64,000 bases of DNA from Polaribacter aestuariivivens (GCF_005885675.1 NZ_VANR01000001.1:620001-684000); one strand, 5' to 3'; counted from the stretch's first letter, positions 17,205 through 26,119 are shown. Notes: generated from the sequence alone by a model not told the origin. Translations and numbers: made by a program.

Positions 17205-17717
17205 TTATTCATTAAATTTCTTTAAAAAAATAGCATCGTTTTTTTTCTTGGCATCAATAACTTTCTGAATATCGTCATTTGGAATTGTAACAGATAAAAC
17301 GTAATGTTTAATTTTCCAAGAATCGTTCGTTTTTTCTAAAACTCCAGAACCTCTACAAGTTCCCATCCAAGTATTTAACAACTCATCAAACCAAACAATA
17401 TTTCCTGTTTTGTGTACGTAAATATTACGCTGTAAAGTAGTAAAACTCCAAGCTTTTCCTCTATCAAAATAAGGTTTACTAAAAGCTGCGAATTGCTCTT
17501 TGGTCCAGACTTCTTCAGCAGCAGTTCCAATATAAATTGAAGTATTATCCAAAGCTCCAAAATAGTTTTCGAAATTTGCTTCTGAAGCTGCTTTGTGCCA
17601 ATTTATCAAAAATGTATTTACTTCATTTTTTATAGATATTGTGTTAACCACTTTTTTTGAAGTTGCACAATTGCTAAAAAATAAAATCGTAAAAAATAAA
17701 ATGCTTACTTTTTTCAT
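17205..17717 (-). CDS. Lipoprotein with NTF2/SnoaL-like domain
   Basis: A 170-residue protein with a lipobox FSNC (Cys17). The rest fits an NTF2-like cone fold: helices around NTFLINWHKAASEANFENYF, then strands including SIYIGTAAEEVWTKEQF, GNIVWFDELLNTWMG and a final WKIKHYVLSVTIPN. Such domains bind small ligands or act as enzymes or adaptors; no catalytic residue can be assigned. Its start follows the stop of the 209-residue lipoprotein by 2 nt, so the two are cotranscribed. Confidence 0.82.
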   Translation of the reverse strand: MKKVSILFFTILFFSNCATSKKVVNTISIKNEVNTFLINWHKAASEANFENYFGALDNTSIYIGTAAEEVWTKEQFAAFSKPYFDRGKAWSFTTLQRNIYVHKTGNIVWFDELLNTWMGTCRGSGVLEKTNDSWKIKHYVLSVTIPNDDIQKVIDAKKKNDAIFLKKFNE

Positions 17718-17719
17718 AG

Positions 17720-18349
17720 TTATTGCCCTGTTTTCTTTAAACCGTCATCTAATACGTCTTTTTTTCTAAGTTTTTCTTCTAACCTTAAATCTATTGATTT
17801 TTTAGATATATCATCCATTTTTGTGGTATCTAATCCAATAAAATCTACTTTTACATCAATTTCATCTTCAAATCTTTTTTTGGCTAAAATGGTATTTATT
17901 TTTGTGTTTACGCCTGAAAAAGCAAGTATCGTTTTATCAACTTGAGCATTTACTTCAGAAGCTTTTATTGCAGGAATAAGCGTTAAATCTGCCAAACGTA
18001 AACTTTCATTTTCTAAAATATTTACACGTGCTTTAAAAGCAGGCACATCAAATAAAACCGGTATCACACTATCTTTTAAACTTTTCACCAAATCTTTTAA
18101 TTCTAATGCATTACTCAACGCTTCATTTGGAGAAATTTTTTCAAATTTTACGAAAAAAGAGTCTATCGCTTTTAACTCTTGCCAATCTTCTACTTCTTTC
18201 AAAAAAATTGGACGCACTTTGGTTGCAGACTTATGCTCTTTCACTACACTCATTAAAGGTTTTGGCTTTTGAGCAGCAGCAGTTTCTTGCTTATTGTTAC
18301 CGCAAGAAATAATAAAAAAACTAAATAATAGTAAGATGAAATATTTCAC
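17720..18349 (-). CDS. Lipoprotein of unknown function, 209 residues
   Basis: The lipobox IISC places the acylated cysteine at Cys16, followed by a Gln/Ala/Lys-rich linker. The remainder is predicted mainly helical, with repeated Leu/Lys heptads (NALELKDLVKSLKDSVIPVL and similar), suggesting a helical-bundle lipoprotein exposed to the periplasm or cell surface. I recognise no family. It is the first gene of a two-gene unit with the NTF2-like lipoprotein. Confidence 0.8.
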   Translation of the reverse strand: MKYFILLLFSFFIISCGNNKQETAAAQKPKPLMSVVKEHKSATKVRPIFLKEVEDWQELKAIDSFFVKFEKISPNEALSNALELKDLVKSLKDSVIPVLFDVPAFKARVNILENESLRLADLTLIPAIKASEVNAQVDKTILAFSGVNTKINTILAKKRFEDEIDVKVDFIGLDTTKMDDISKKSIDLRLEEKLRKKDVLDDGLKKTGQ

Positions 18350-18490
18350 AATAATAATTAAAATGTAAAAATACGTAATTTAAAAGTACACTAAAACATT
18401 TTAAGAAAATACTAATAAACTAAAAAAACTAACTTTAAAATTTAAGTAATAATTAGTGAAACGAATATTTTTTACGAATAATTAAATAAT

Positions 18491-18498
18491 TACCTTTG
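18491..18498 (+). promoter_or_regulatory. -7 promoter element of the threonine dehydrogenase gene
   Basis: TACCTTTG fits TAnnTTTG; TTTT at 18468-18471 with a 19-bp spacer could be a weak -33 box. The ATG is at 18525. Confidence 0.5.
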
Positions 18499-18524
18499 TT
18501 ATTGATTTTAATTGAATTGTAAAC

Positions 18525-19466
18525 ATGAGTGAAACCATCTTAATTTTAGGTGCAAGTGGGCAAATTGGAAATGAATTAACCCAAAAACTACGTGCTATAT
18601 ATGGAAACGATAATGTAATTGCTTCCGATATTAGAGAAGGTAATAAGGAAATGATGGACTCTGGTCCGTTTGAAATTATTGATGCAACAGACAAAGAAAC
18701 CATTTTAAAAAACATACAAAAACATAAAGTTTCGCAAGTTTACTTACTTGCTGCAATGCTATCTGCAACTGCTGAACAATTTCCACAAAAAGCGTGGCAT
18801 TTAAACATGACATCGCTTTTGGCTGTTTTAGATTTAGCAAAAGAAAAACATATTAAGCAAGTATACTGGCCTAGTTCTATTGCTGTTTTTGGTCCAACTA
18901 CTCCAAAAGAAAATACACCACAAAAAACAATTATGGAACCAAGTACGGTTTATGGAATTAGTAAAATTTCTGGTGAGTTTTGGTGTAATTATTATCACGA
19001 AAAATTTGGAGTAGATGTTAGAAGCTTGCGTTATCCAGGTATTATTTCTTGGAAAACAAAACCAGGTGGTGGTACCACAGATTACGCTGTAGATATTTAT
19101 TTTAAAGCATTGGAGCAAGGTAATTACGAGTGCTTTTTATCAGAAGAAACACGTTTACCAATGATGTATATGAACGATGCTGTAAACGCAACAATACAAT
19201 TAATGCAAGCAAAAACTGAAGACATTAAAATAAGAACTTCTTATAATTTGGCAGCAATAGATTTTACTCCAAAAGAAATTGCTTTAGAAATTAAAAAGCA
19301 TATTTCTAATTTTGAAATTACTTATCAGCCAGATTTTAGACAAAAAATTGCTGATAGCTGGCCTTCATCCATAAACGATTCTGAAGCTAGAAAAGATTGG
19401 AACTGGAAACATGAATTTGATTTAGCTTCTATGACAACAGACATTTTAAAGAATTTAAAAGCGTAA
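18525..19466 (+). CDS. NAD-dependent epimerase-like L-threonine 3-dehydrogenase
   Basis: A 313-residue extended short-chain dehydrogenase. It has the Rossmann motif GASGQIG at 9-15, Ser in WPSSIAVFG near 118, and the catalytic pair Tyr143/Lys147 in YGISK. Length and motifs match the GalE-like L-threonine dehydrogenases described from cold-adapted Flavobacterium, which oxidise threonine to 2-amino-3-ketobutyrate with NAD. The partner lyase (kbl) is not adjacent, so the substrate is inferred from family resemblance alone; another sugar-nucleotide or amino-acid substrate is possible. Confidence 0.82.
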   Translation: MSETILILGASGQIGNELTQKLRAIYGNDNVIASDIREGNKEMMDSGPFEIIDATDKETILKNIQKHKVSQVYLLAAMLSATAEQFPQKAWHLNMTSLLAVLDLAKEKHIKQVYWPSSIAVFGPTTPKENTPQKTIMEPSTVYGISKISGEFWCNYYHEKFGVDVRSLRYPGIISWKTKPGGGTTDYAVDIYFKALEQGNYECFLSEETRLPMMYMNDAVNATIQLMQAKTEDIKIRTSYNLAAIDFTPKEIALEIKKHISNFEITYQPDFRQKIADSWPSSINDSEARKDWNWKHEFDLASMTTDILKNLKA

Positions 19467-19526
19467 AAAATGCTCGTAAGTTTGAGGAAATTATCCGTCT
19501 AAAAACTTGAATTTAGTGAATTTATT

Positions 19527-20138
19527 ATGAAAAATATTATAGAAAAAAGCTTAGAAAATAGCATTTCTTATTTAGAATACAGACTTTTAGTAAGCAATTT
19601 ATTGTTAGAAAATAAAGCTACAGGTCCAGAGCAATCTGAAGCTTTAACAAATTATAGTTTGTTGAATGACAAAAGAATGAAGCGTTTAGATAAAACTATA
19701 AAAATTACTGAAGAAACCATTCAAGAATTTCAAAAAATTACAGAACCACAAACATGGTTGGTAATAACAGAAGGTTGGTGTGGTGATGCTGCTCAAAATT
19801 TGCCTGTAATTTCTAAAATTGCAGACATTAATTCTAAAATTAATTTAAAAATTGTTTTAAGAGACGAAAACTTAGAATTAATGGATTTGTTTTTAACAAA
19901 TGGAGGAAGAAGTATACCAAAGTTAATTGCTTTAGATACTGAAAACAATATATTATTTACTTGGGGTCCAAGACCAACTGTTGCTACAAATATGGTAATA
20001 GATTACAAAGCAAAAAACGGAAGTTTAGACGCTCAATTTAAACAAGACCTTCAAGTTTGGTATAATAAAGACAAAGGTAAAAGCGTACAAAAAGACTTTA
20101 CAGACCTAGTAAAAAACACCATTTTAAATACCATTTAA
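19527..20138 (+). CDS. Thioredoxin-like protein with a single-Cys active site
   Basis: A 203-residue cytoplasmic protein. Residues 60-185 fit a thioredoxin fold: strand WLVITEG, active-site segment WCGDAAQN with Cys85, and the cis-proline region RSIPKLIALD. The second cysteine of CxxC is Ala88, so dithiol exchange by one molecule is not possible; such proteins may act as bacilliredoxin-like or peroxidatic monothiols. Many Bacteroidota carry this form. It lies 60 nt after the dehydrogenase gene and is followed by a terminator. Confidence 0.85.
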   Translation: MKNIIEKSLENSISYLEYRLLVSNLLLENKATGPEQSEALTNYSLLNDKRMKRLDKTIKITEETIQEFQKITEPQTWLVITEGWCGDAAQNLPVISKIADINSKINLKIVLRDENLELMDLFLTNGGRSIPKLIALDTENNILFTWGPRPTVATNMVIDYKAKNGSLDAQFKQDLQVWYNKDKGKSVQKDFTDLVKNTILNTI

Positions 20139-20159
20139 AACAAAAGAAATAAAGCAGTA

Positions 20160-20194
20160 AAAAACCGTAAGTTTATAATGAGCTTACGGTTTTT
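20160..20194 (+). terminator. Terminator after the thioredoxin-like gene
   Basis: Stem AAAAACCGTAAG (20160-20171) with CTTACGGTTTTT (20183-20194), loop of 11 bases, T-run on the plus strand. Confidence 0.85.
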
Positions 20195-20230
20195 CTTTTG
20201 GTTATATTTGTAATTCTAAAACTCAAACAA

Positions 20231-20719
20231 ATGCTTGTAGATTTTGATTCAATTCCTGAAGACGCAAAAGTGTGGATTTATCCCTCTAGCAGAAAATTTT
20301 ACGCCAACGAAATTGATGAAGTAACTCAAAAAGTAAAAAACTTTGTTGAAAACTGGAAAGAAGAAGATAACACCTTTAAAGCTTCCTACAAAATACTGTA
20401 CAATCGTTTTATTATTATCACTGCAGATGATATTGATTCCACAATTTCTAATAAAGATATTGATAGTTCCATTGCTTTTATATTAGAACTACAACAAACA
20501 TATAACGTTGTACTTTTAGATAAAATGAATGTTTGTTTTAAGCAAGGAGAATTTGTACAGTACAAAGAATTAAAAGATTTTAAAAAATTACTAAAAAATA
20601 AAGCTGTTACAGCAAAAACAATTGTTTTTGATAATTTGGTAACTACTAAGCATGAGTTCGAAAATTATTGGGAAATTGCTATTGAAGATAGTTGGTATAG
20701 CAGATTTTTAAAAAAATAA
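20231..20719 (+). CDS. Conserved Bacteroidota protein, unknown function
   Basis: A 162-residue soluble protein starting MLVDFDSIPEDAKVWIYPSS. Homologues in Bacteroidota databases are often labelled ABC transporter ATPase, but I see no Walker A, signature or Walker B motif, so I do not use that name. It is acidic and aromatic-rich and ends IEDSWYSRFLKK. I prefer the ATG at 20231 to an in-frame ATG 33 nt upstream that falls close to the preceding terminator. Its stop overlaps the start of the lycopene cyclase gene (TAATG), so the two are translationally coupled. Confidence 0.8.
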   Translation: MLVDFDSIPEDAKVWIYPSSRKFYANEIDEVTQKVKNFVENWKEEDNTFKASYKILYNRFIIITADDIDSTISNKDIDSSIAFILELQQTYNVVLLDKMNVCFKQGEFVQYKELKDFKKLLKNKAVTAKTIVFDNLVTTKHEFENYWEIAIEDSWYSRFLKK

Positions 20720-21888
20720 TGGAAAAATACGACTACATAATTGCGGGTTCTGGTTGTGCAGGTTTGAGTCTTTTGTACAGGATACTACTAGAACCAACAT
20801 TACAAAATAAAAGCATTTTAGTTGTAGATAAAGACCATAAAAAAAATAACGACAGAACTTGGTGTTACTGGGAGAAAAAACCTGGTTTATTCGAAAAAAT
20901 TGTACACGCAAAATGGAATACTTTAGAGTTTCTCTCAACAAATTTTGAGGAACAATTAGACTTGGGTGCTTACACTTATAAAATGATCCAAGGAATTGAT
21001 TTTTATGACTTTGTACTTGATTTTGCAAAAAAATTTAAAAACGTAGTTTTTAAATATGAAAACATTGTTGCTATTTCATCAGAAAGTGAAACTACAACTC
21101 TAAAAACTACTAAAAATTCTTATAAAAGTAACTTCATATTTAATTCAACAAATATTTTTCAACCTAAAATCACTAAAGAAAACTCACTTTTACAACACTT
21201 TACAGGTTGGGTTATAAAAACAGAAAAACCAGTTTTTGATCCTAAAGTTGGAAGATTAATGGATTTTAGAGTTTCTCAAAAAAATGGCACTACATTTATG
21301 TATGTGCTACCCACTTCGAATACAGAAGCTTTGGTTGAATACACATTATTTAGCCCAGAAATTTTAGAAAAGGAAACTTATAATTTGGCATTAGAAAATT
21401 ACATAAAAAACGAATTAAAAATTTCAAATTATAGTATCAAGCACAAAGAATTTGGAGTCATACCTATGTCATTGGCAAAATTTGAAAAAAATCCTAAAAA
21501 AAATATCATCAATATTGGAACTTCAGGTGGTTTTACCAAAGCAAGTAGTGGGTATACTTTTCAATTTATTCAAAAAGACGTTGCCGAAATCGTAAAAAAT
21601 TTAAAAGAAAATAAAAGTCCAATTTCTAAAATTTCTTTTAGAGAAAAAATTTACAATTGGTATGATGCTACGTTGATAGATGTTTTATTGTCAGAAAAAC
21701 TAACAGGAAAAGCAATTTTTACAAAAATGTTTCAAAGCATTTCTACAGAAAAAATATTAGCTTTTTTAGGTAATGAGAGTTCTCTAAAAGACGATTTTTT
21801 AATTATGAAAAAACTACCTATAAAACCATTTTTAACTTCCGGTTTAAGACAATTTAAAAATAATTTAAAAAAATATAAAAAGGGATAG
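20719..21888 (+). CDS. crtY: Lycopene beta-cyclase, CrtY type
   Basis: A 389-residue flavoprotein that closes both ends of lycopene to give beta-carotene. It begins with a dinucleotide-binding motif (IIAGSGCAGLSLLYRIL, 7-23) and has the CrtY-type RTWCYWEKK near 48-56, FRV and GTSGGFTKASSGYTF near 270. It is alone among carotenoid genes in this window; crtB, crtI and crtZ are absent here. It starts on the stop codon of the preceding conserved gene. A hairpin overlapping its stop codon ends transcription. Zeaxanthin-type pigments are typical of marine Flavobacteriaceae. Confidence 0.9.
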   Translation: MEKYDYIIAGSGCAGLSLLYRILLEPTLQNKSILVVDKDHKKNNDRTWCYWEKKPGLFEKIVHAKWNTLEFLSTNFEEQLDLGAYTYKMIQGIDFYDFVLDFAKKFKNVVFKYENIVAISSESETTTLKTTKNSYKSNFIFNSTNIFQPKITKENSLLQHFTGWVIKTEKPVFDPKVGRLMDFRVSQKNGTTFMYVLPTSNTEALVEYTLFSPEILEKETYNLALENYIKNELKISNYSIKHKEFGVIPMSLAKFEKNPKKNIINIGTSGGFTKASSGYTFQFIQKDVAEIVKNLKENKSPISKISFREKIYNWYDATLIDVLLSEKLTGKAIFTKMFQSISTEKILAFLGNESSLKDDFLIMKKLPIKPFLTSGLRQFKNNLKKYKKG

Positions 21889-21912
21889 TTTCGCTGAAAC
21901 TATCCTTTTTTT
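21877..21912 (+). terminator. Terminator overlapping the crtY stop codon
   Basis: GGATAGTTTC/GAAACTATCC stem (ten perfect pairs, GCT loop) followed by a run of T. The TAG stop of crtY lies inside the left arm. Confidence 0.85.
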
Positions 21913-21928
21913 TAGTGCTTTTTTTTAT

Positions 21929-22405
21929 TTATGATGTATAATCTTCTATTGTTTCATTTAATTCTTCACGCAAATCATCAAACTTTTCAATAAGTTCCTC
22001 TAAATTTTGTTTTACGTTTTTTACTGGTTCATTTTTTTCTTTTAATAGCTTTTGATAATCTTTTTGAACATCATCAATATCTTCCAAAACTTCTTCCGTT
22101 TTTAACCATGAAGGTATGGTGTTTTCTAAACTAGCTATGGAGTTACCAAGTGCACTAATACGTGCTGTTGTAGTTTCTAAGTTTAAATTTTCGATATCTT
22201 TTAATTCTTTATTTGCGGTATTAAATTCATTCCAATCATCAAAAGATAAAAGTCCGTTTGTGTTTATGTTGTATGTTACAGTTTGTCCGTTTTCTAACTT
22301 TACCTCTACTGTTTTTGCTTCCTTCTCAGAGTTTTTATCACATGAAGTAAATAGTAAACCTGAAATTGCTAATGATAGTGTAATTTTTTTGAGAGTTTTC
22401 ATCAT
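21929..22405 (-). CDS. Helical lipoprotein, paralogue of the upstream neighbour
   Basis: A 158-residue lipoprotein; lipobox FTSC gives Cys22. After a short acidic linker come a small strand pair (VKLENGQTVTYNI), the conserved LSFDDWNEF and a long helical region with SIPSWLKTEEVLEDIDD and FDDLREELNETI. These blocks are shared with the 225-residue lipoprotein encoded just upstream, so the two arose by tandem duplication. The function is unknown; a periplasmic coiled-coil or helical bundle is likely. A terminator in between (22515-22539) means this copy has its own promoter. Confidence 0.82.
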   Translation of the reverse strand: MMKTLKKITLSLAISGLLFTSCDKNSEKEAKTVEVKLENGQTVTYNINTNGLLSFDDWNEFNTANKELKDIENLNLETTTARISALGNSIASLENTIPSWLKTEEVLEDIDDVQKDYQKLLKEKNEPVKNVKQNLEELIEKFDDLREELNETIEDYTS

Positions 22406-22514
22406 TTTTGTTTTTTGATTAAATTCTAGTACAAATTTAAATTAGTTTCAAATTTTTAATTATCTCAATTAAACCGATTTTTAACTCTTTTAACTATATT
22501 ATTTTATATTAAAA

Positions 22515-22545
22515 AAGACAGGTCAAAAAAACCTGTCTTCTCTTA
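22515..22545 (-). terminator. Terminator between the two paralogous lipoprotein genes
   Basis: AAGACAGGT (22515-22523) pairs with ACCTGTCTT (22531-22539); on the minus strand it is followed by TTTTTT. It lies about 30 nt past the stop of the 225-residue gene. Confidence 0.82.
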
Positions 22546-22572
22546 AAATATGTAAATAGAAAAAATAAATTG

Positions 22573-23250
22573 TTACTCTTTTTCTATCATCTTGTCTAAT
22601 TTTTTAATTTCTTCATTATACTCTTCTATAGCAGCTTCAATTTTTCCTTTTTTAATTTCTTCATTAAATTCTTCAATTGCATCTGCATGAATTTCTGTAT
22701 ATTTTTTTACAGTTTCGTTTAATTCTTCTCTTAAATCGTCAAACTGCTCAGAGAGTTCTTCTAGATTTTCTTTTACTTCATCTTCAGAAGCATCTGCATC
22801 TTCAATTAATTCTTTATATTCTTTCTGAATATCTGCAACATCTTCCATTACTTCTTCTGTTTTTAACCAAGCTGGAATTGAGTTTCCTAAATTGGCAATT
22901 CTGTAATTCATGTTTTTGATACGCTGAGAAATTGTTGCTTCTTGTGAATTTCTTATTTCTGCCAACTCGTAATTTACTACAGTATAATCATTCCAATCAT
23001 CAAAACCAACAATACCTTTAGAGTCTAAATTGTAAACAATTATTTTACCATCTTTCATTTTGTAGGTACGTGTTTTAATTTCATCTGTAGGTTTTTCGTT
23101 GTCTTCCATTTTAGAAGCAACTTTTTCTGTTGTTTCATCTACATTTTCTGTTGTTTTTTTATTTCCATTGTCACAAGAAACTAACATAAAACTTGATACT
23201 GTTAATGCTGTTACAAATAATTTTATTGATTTCATTTTCGTATTTTTCAT
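22573..23250 (-). CDS. Helical lipoprotein, longer paralogue
   Basis: A 225-residue lipoprotein; lipobox LVSC gives Cys26 from the first ATG (an ATG five codons later is also possible). It shares with its downstream neighbour the motif GFDDWNDY near 84, the block SIPAWLKTEEVMEDVADIQK near 120-140 and FDDLREELNETVKKYTE near 175. It differs by a longer linker and an extra acidic helical tail of about 45 residues (IHADAIEEF..., then repeated EEIKK). Function unknown. The pair looks like a lineage-specific duplication. Confidence 0.82.
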   Translation of the reverse strand: MKNTKMKSIKLFVTALTVSSFMLVSCDNGNKKTTENVDETTEKVASKMEDNEKPTDEIKTRTYKMKDGKIIVYNLDSKGIVGFDDWNDYTVVNYELAEIRNSQEATISQRIKNMNYRIANLGNSIPAWLKTEEVMEDVADIQKEYKELIEDADASEDEVKENLEELSEQFDDLREELNETVKKYTEIHADAIEEFNEEIKKGKIEAAIEEYNEEIKKLDKMIEKE

Positions 23251-23416
23251 AATGTTAATTTTGATTGAGTTACAAAACTAAAGGAAAAGGAAGGCAGTAA
23301 TTAACGCAAATAATTTTTATTTGAACTGTATAACAAGTTTGCTAATGTAGTTTTGGTTAAAAAATAGCTTTGTTATTACAAAAACCAATATTTAAGATAA
23401 AGGTCTAAAAAAGAGG

Positions 23417-24106
23417 TTAATTTTTTAAACTTTGAATAAATTCTTCTACAGAAAGAGCATTTTCCACAGAAAAATTTCCAATTTTTGTTCTTCTTAATAC
23501 TGATAAATGAGCGCCAGAATTTAAGGCTTTTCCAAAGTCGAATGCTAAAGATCTAATATAAGTTCCTTTGCTGCAAACAATTCTAAAATCTACTTTTGGT
23601 AAGTTAATATTAGTGATTTCAAATTCTAAGACAGATACAGTTCTTGCTTTAATTTCGGTAGTTTCTCCTTTTCTTGCTAATTCGTACAAACGTTTTCCGT
23701 CTTTTTTAATGGCAGAAAAAATAGGTGGTTTTTGCTGGATTTCGCCAATAAACTGTTTTGTTGTTTCTTCTAATAACTCTTTAGAAATATGTTCTGTTGG
23801 AAACGTTTCGTTTATTGCTGTTTCTAAATCGTAACTTGGTGTGGTTGCACCTACAGTAAAAGTACCTGTATATTCTTTAATTTGACCTTGATACGTATCA
23901 ATTTGTTTGGTTTGTTTTCCAGTACAAATAATTAATAACCCAGTTGCTAAAGGATCTAAAGTACCTGCATGACCTACTTTAATTTTTTTGAGTTTAAAGC
24001 GTTGTTTAATTTCCCAACGTAATTTATTTACTACTTGAAAAGAAGTCCAAGTTAGTGGTTTATCAATCAATAAAACTTGACCATTTTTGAAATCTTCTTC
24101 TGTCAT
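23417..24106 (-). CDS. truB: tRNA pseudouridine(55) synthase
   Basis: A 229-residue enzyme that makes pseudouridine at position 55 in the T loop of tRNAs. The catalytic Asp51 is in VGHAGTLDPLATGLL; other family blocks are LIDKPLTWTSFQVVNKLR near 13-30 and CSKGTYIRSLAFDFG near 184. It lacks the C-terminal PUA domain of the 314-residue E. coli form, which is usual in Bacteroidota. It is the last gene of the ftsX-DUF3098-uppP-truB operon, 18 nt after uppP. Confidence 0.95.
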   Translation of the reverse strand: MTEEDFKNGQVLLIDKPLTWTSFQVVNKLRWEIKQRFKLKKIKVGHAGTLDPLATGLLIICTGKQTKQIDTYQGQIKEYTGTFTVGATTPSYDLETAINETFPTEHISKELLEETTKQFIGEIQQKPPIFSAIKKDGKRLYELARKGETTEIKARTVSVLEFEITNINLPKVDFRIVCSKGTYIRSLAFDFGKALNSGAHLSVLRRTKIGNFSVENALSVEEFIQSLKN

Positions 24107-24124
24107 TTTTGTAAAAAATCAGCG

Positions 24125-24919
24125 TTAATTCAGAAGCGCATAACCAATAGCAATACTACCTACAATGGCACAATAAATTGAAAAATAAGAAAGTTTGCTC
24201 TTCTTTACTAATGAAATCATCCATTTACAAGCTATTAAACCTGCTAAAAAAGCTGCAAAAAATCCTGCTGAAATGGCAATCATTTCTGAAGACTGAAAAC
24301 TCAAATCACCACTTACAACATCTTTACCAATTTTACCAAATATTAATGGAACTACCATTAAAAATGAAAAACGTGCAGCTCTTGTTCTATCAATACCTAA
24401 TAAAACGGATGTAGAAATGGTTGCTCCAGATCTTGAAATTCCTGGTAACATTGCTATTGCCTGAGAAATTCCAATAATTACAGAGTTCCAAAAAGAAACT
24501 TTTTTATTGGTTTCTTTTGCTTTATCTGCTAATAAAAGTAATAATGCTGTTAAAATTAACATGCAACCAACTAACAATATTTTTCCTCCGAAAAACGATT
24601 CTAATTCTTCTTCAAAAAGTAAACCTACAACTACTGCAGGAATCATTGAAATGATAATTTTTAGTGAAAATTTAAACTCGTCATTCCATTTGAACTGAAA
24701 CAGTCCTTTAATAATTTCTAGAATTTCTTGTCTAAAAATTACAATCGTGCTCAATGCAGTTGCAAAATGTAAAACAACAGTAAATGTTAAGCTTTCTTCT
24801 GGTACAGAAGTGTCACCTAAAATGGCTTTTACCAACTCTAAATGTCCACTAGAAGAAACTGGTAAAAACTCTGTTAATCCTTGTATAATTCCAAGAATAA
24901 TAGCTTCTAAAATATCCAT
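24125..24919 (-). CDS. uppP: Undecaprenyl-diphosphate phosphatase
   Basis: A 264-residue inner-membrane enzyme of the BacA type that dephosphorylates undecaprenyl diphosphate to recycle the lipid carrier for peptidoglycan and other polymers. It has about eight membrane segments and the two family signatures: TEFLPVSSSGHLELVKAI near 16-33 and MLPGISRSGATISTS near 157-171. It follows the DUF3098 gene by 4 nt and precedes truB in a cell-envelope operon. Higher levels of BacA/UppP are known to raise bacitracin tolerance. Confidence 0.95.
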   Translation of the reverse strand: MDILEAIILGIIQGLTEFLPVSSSGHLELVKAILGDTSVPEESLTFTVVLHFATALSTIVIFRQEILEIIKGLFQFKWNDEFKFSLKIIISMIPAVVVGLLFEEELESFFGGKILLVGCMLILTALLLLLADKAKETNKKVSFWNSVIIGISQAIAMLPGISRSGATISTSVLLGIDRTRAARFSFLMVVPLIFGKIGKDVVSGDLSFQSSEMIAISAGFFAAFLAGLIACKWMISLVKKSKLSYFSIYCAIVGSIAIGYALLN

Positions 24920-24923
24920 AGAA

Positions 24924-25166
24924 TTATTTTTTAGGATTTGCTAAAATTGCATAAATTTCAATTCCTAAACCAATAATAACTAAAGTTGGTGCCAAACGAA
25001 TTCGTTGCCAGTTGTAAATTTCTTCATTAAAAACTTCTGGATTGTCGCTTCCACCACCTGCCATAAATATAAAACCTAAAGCAATGAAGATAATTCCAAC
25101 CACCATGATGATGTAGTTTTTCTTTCCGAATAAAAATTCTGGTTGTTGCGTTTGTTTGTTTTCCAT
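24924..25166 (-). CDS. DUF3098 small membrane protein
   Basis: An 80-residue protein with two membrane segments (about 17-36 and 60-75) joined by a short acidic loop (NPEVFNEEIYNWQRIRLAPT). This matches DUF3098, a Bacteroidota family whose members are encoded between ftsX and uppP, as here with gaps of 4 nt on each side. Its role is unknown; the fixed position suggests a link with cell division or lipid-carrier recycling. Confidence 0.88.
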   Translation of the reverse strand: MENKQTQQPEFLFGKKNYIIMVVGIIFIALGFIFMAGGGSDNPEVFNEEIYNWQRIRLAPTLVIIGLGIEIYAILANPKK

Positions 25167-25170
25167 ATTA

Positions 25171-26049
25171 TTAATAATAAAGTTCGTCTGTTTGTAAGTT
25201 TAAAAAACGTTGTGTTGCAAAAAATGTACTTAACCAAGTAATTAAAAATGAAGCTAATAAAACACCACTAACTAAATATGCTAATGATACATAATCTTTT
25301 AATAAACCCAAACTTGGTGCAAATTTATCTGCATAATAAATAATTACAGCCAAACCAGCTAACGCTAATAATGCCCCAATAAAACCTAATTTTATACTTC
25401 GCCAAATAAATGGTTTTCTTATAAAGCTTTTTGTTGCACCTACCATTTGCATGGTTTTTATATTAAATCTTTTTGAGTAAATAGATAATCTTATAGAACT
25501 GTTAATTAAAATAATTGCAACTAAACCAAAAAAACCACTTAAAACCAACAACCAAAAACTAAATCTTTTAATGTTTTTTGTAAGCAAACTAATTAATAAT
25601 TTATCATAAGAAACATCAGCTACAAATGCATTTTTTAAAAACTTTGTTTCTAATTCTTGCATTTTTTCTGGTGTAATAAATTCCGCTTTTAAATAAATAT
25701 CAATTCCGTTTTTTAAAGGATTTTCACCAACAAATTTCATAAAATCTTCACCAATTTCTTTACTATATTGCTTCGCAGCTTGTGCTTTGGATGTATAAAT
25801 TATTCTTTTTGTAAAAGCTTCTTCTTGCAAAGAGGCTTTGAAGCTATTAATTTGTTTACTACTTACATTGTCTTTTAAAAATAATGTAATGGCTACTTTT
25901 TCTTTTACACGATTAGCAACTAGAGTAGATTTTAATAGAACCAACCCTAAAACGCCTACCATAAAAAGCACCAAAGCAATACTTATTACAACTGATATGT
26001 AAGAAGATACTAAGCGTCTTTTTTGATATGAATCAAATTTTGATGACAT
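25171..26049 (-). CDS. ftsX: Cell division protein FtsX
   Basis: A 292-residue inner-membrane permease-like protein. A membrane segment near 20-42 is followed by an extracytoplasmic domain (about 45-165) and three more membrane segments (about 170-192, 217-239, 260-283). With FtsE it forms an ABC-type complex that activates peptidoglycan hydrolases at the septum. ftsE is not adjacent. It is the first gene of the ftsX-DUF3098-uppP-truB operon, a conserved Bacteroidota order. Confidence 0.92.
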   Translation of the reverse strand: MSSKFDSYQKRRLVSSYISVVISIALVLFMVGVLGLVLLKSTLVANRVKEKVAITLFLKDNVSSKQINSFKASLQEEAFTKRIIYTSKAQAAKQYSKEIGEDFMKFVGENPLKNGIDIYLKAEFITPEKMQELETKFLKNAFVADVSYDKLLISLLTKNIKRFSFWLLVLSGFFGLVAIILINSSIRLSIYSKRFNIKTMQMVGATKSFIRKPFIWRSIKLGFIGALLALAGLAVIIYYADKFAPSLGLLKDYVSLAYLVSGVLLASFLITWLSTFFATQRFLNLQTDELYY

Positions 26050-26119
26050 TTTTACTAATTTTTAAGTCGCAAGATAATAATTAGTGAGCAGTTGACAGTA
26101 TTCGTTAGCAGTATTTTAA

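Noticed and set aside
20231..20719. ABC transporter ATPase
   Set aside because: The name is common for this family in databases, but no Walker A, signature or Walker B motif is present in 162 residues.
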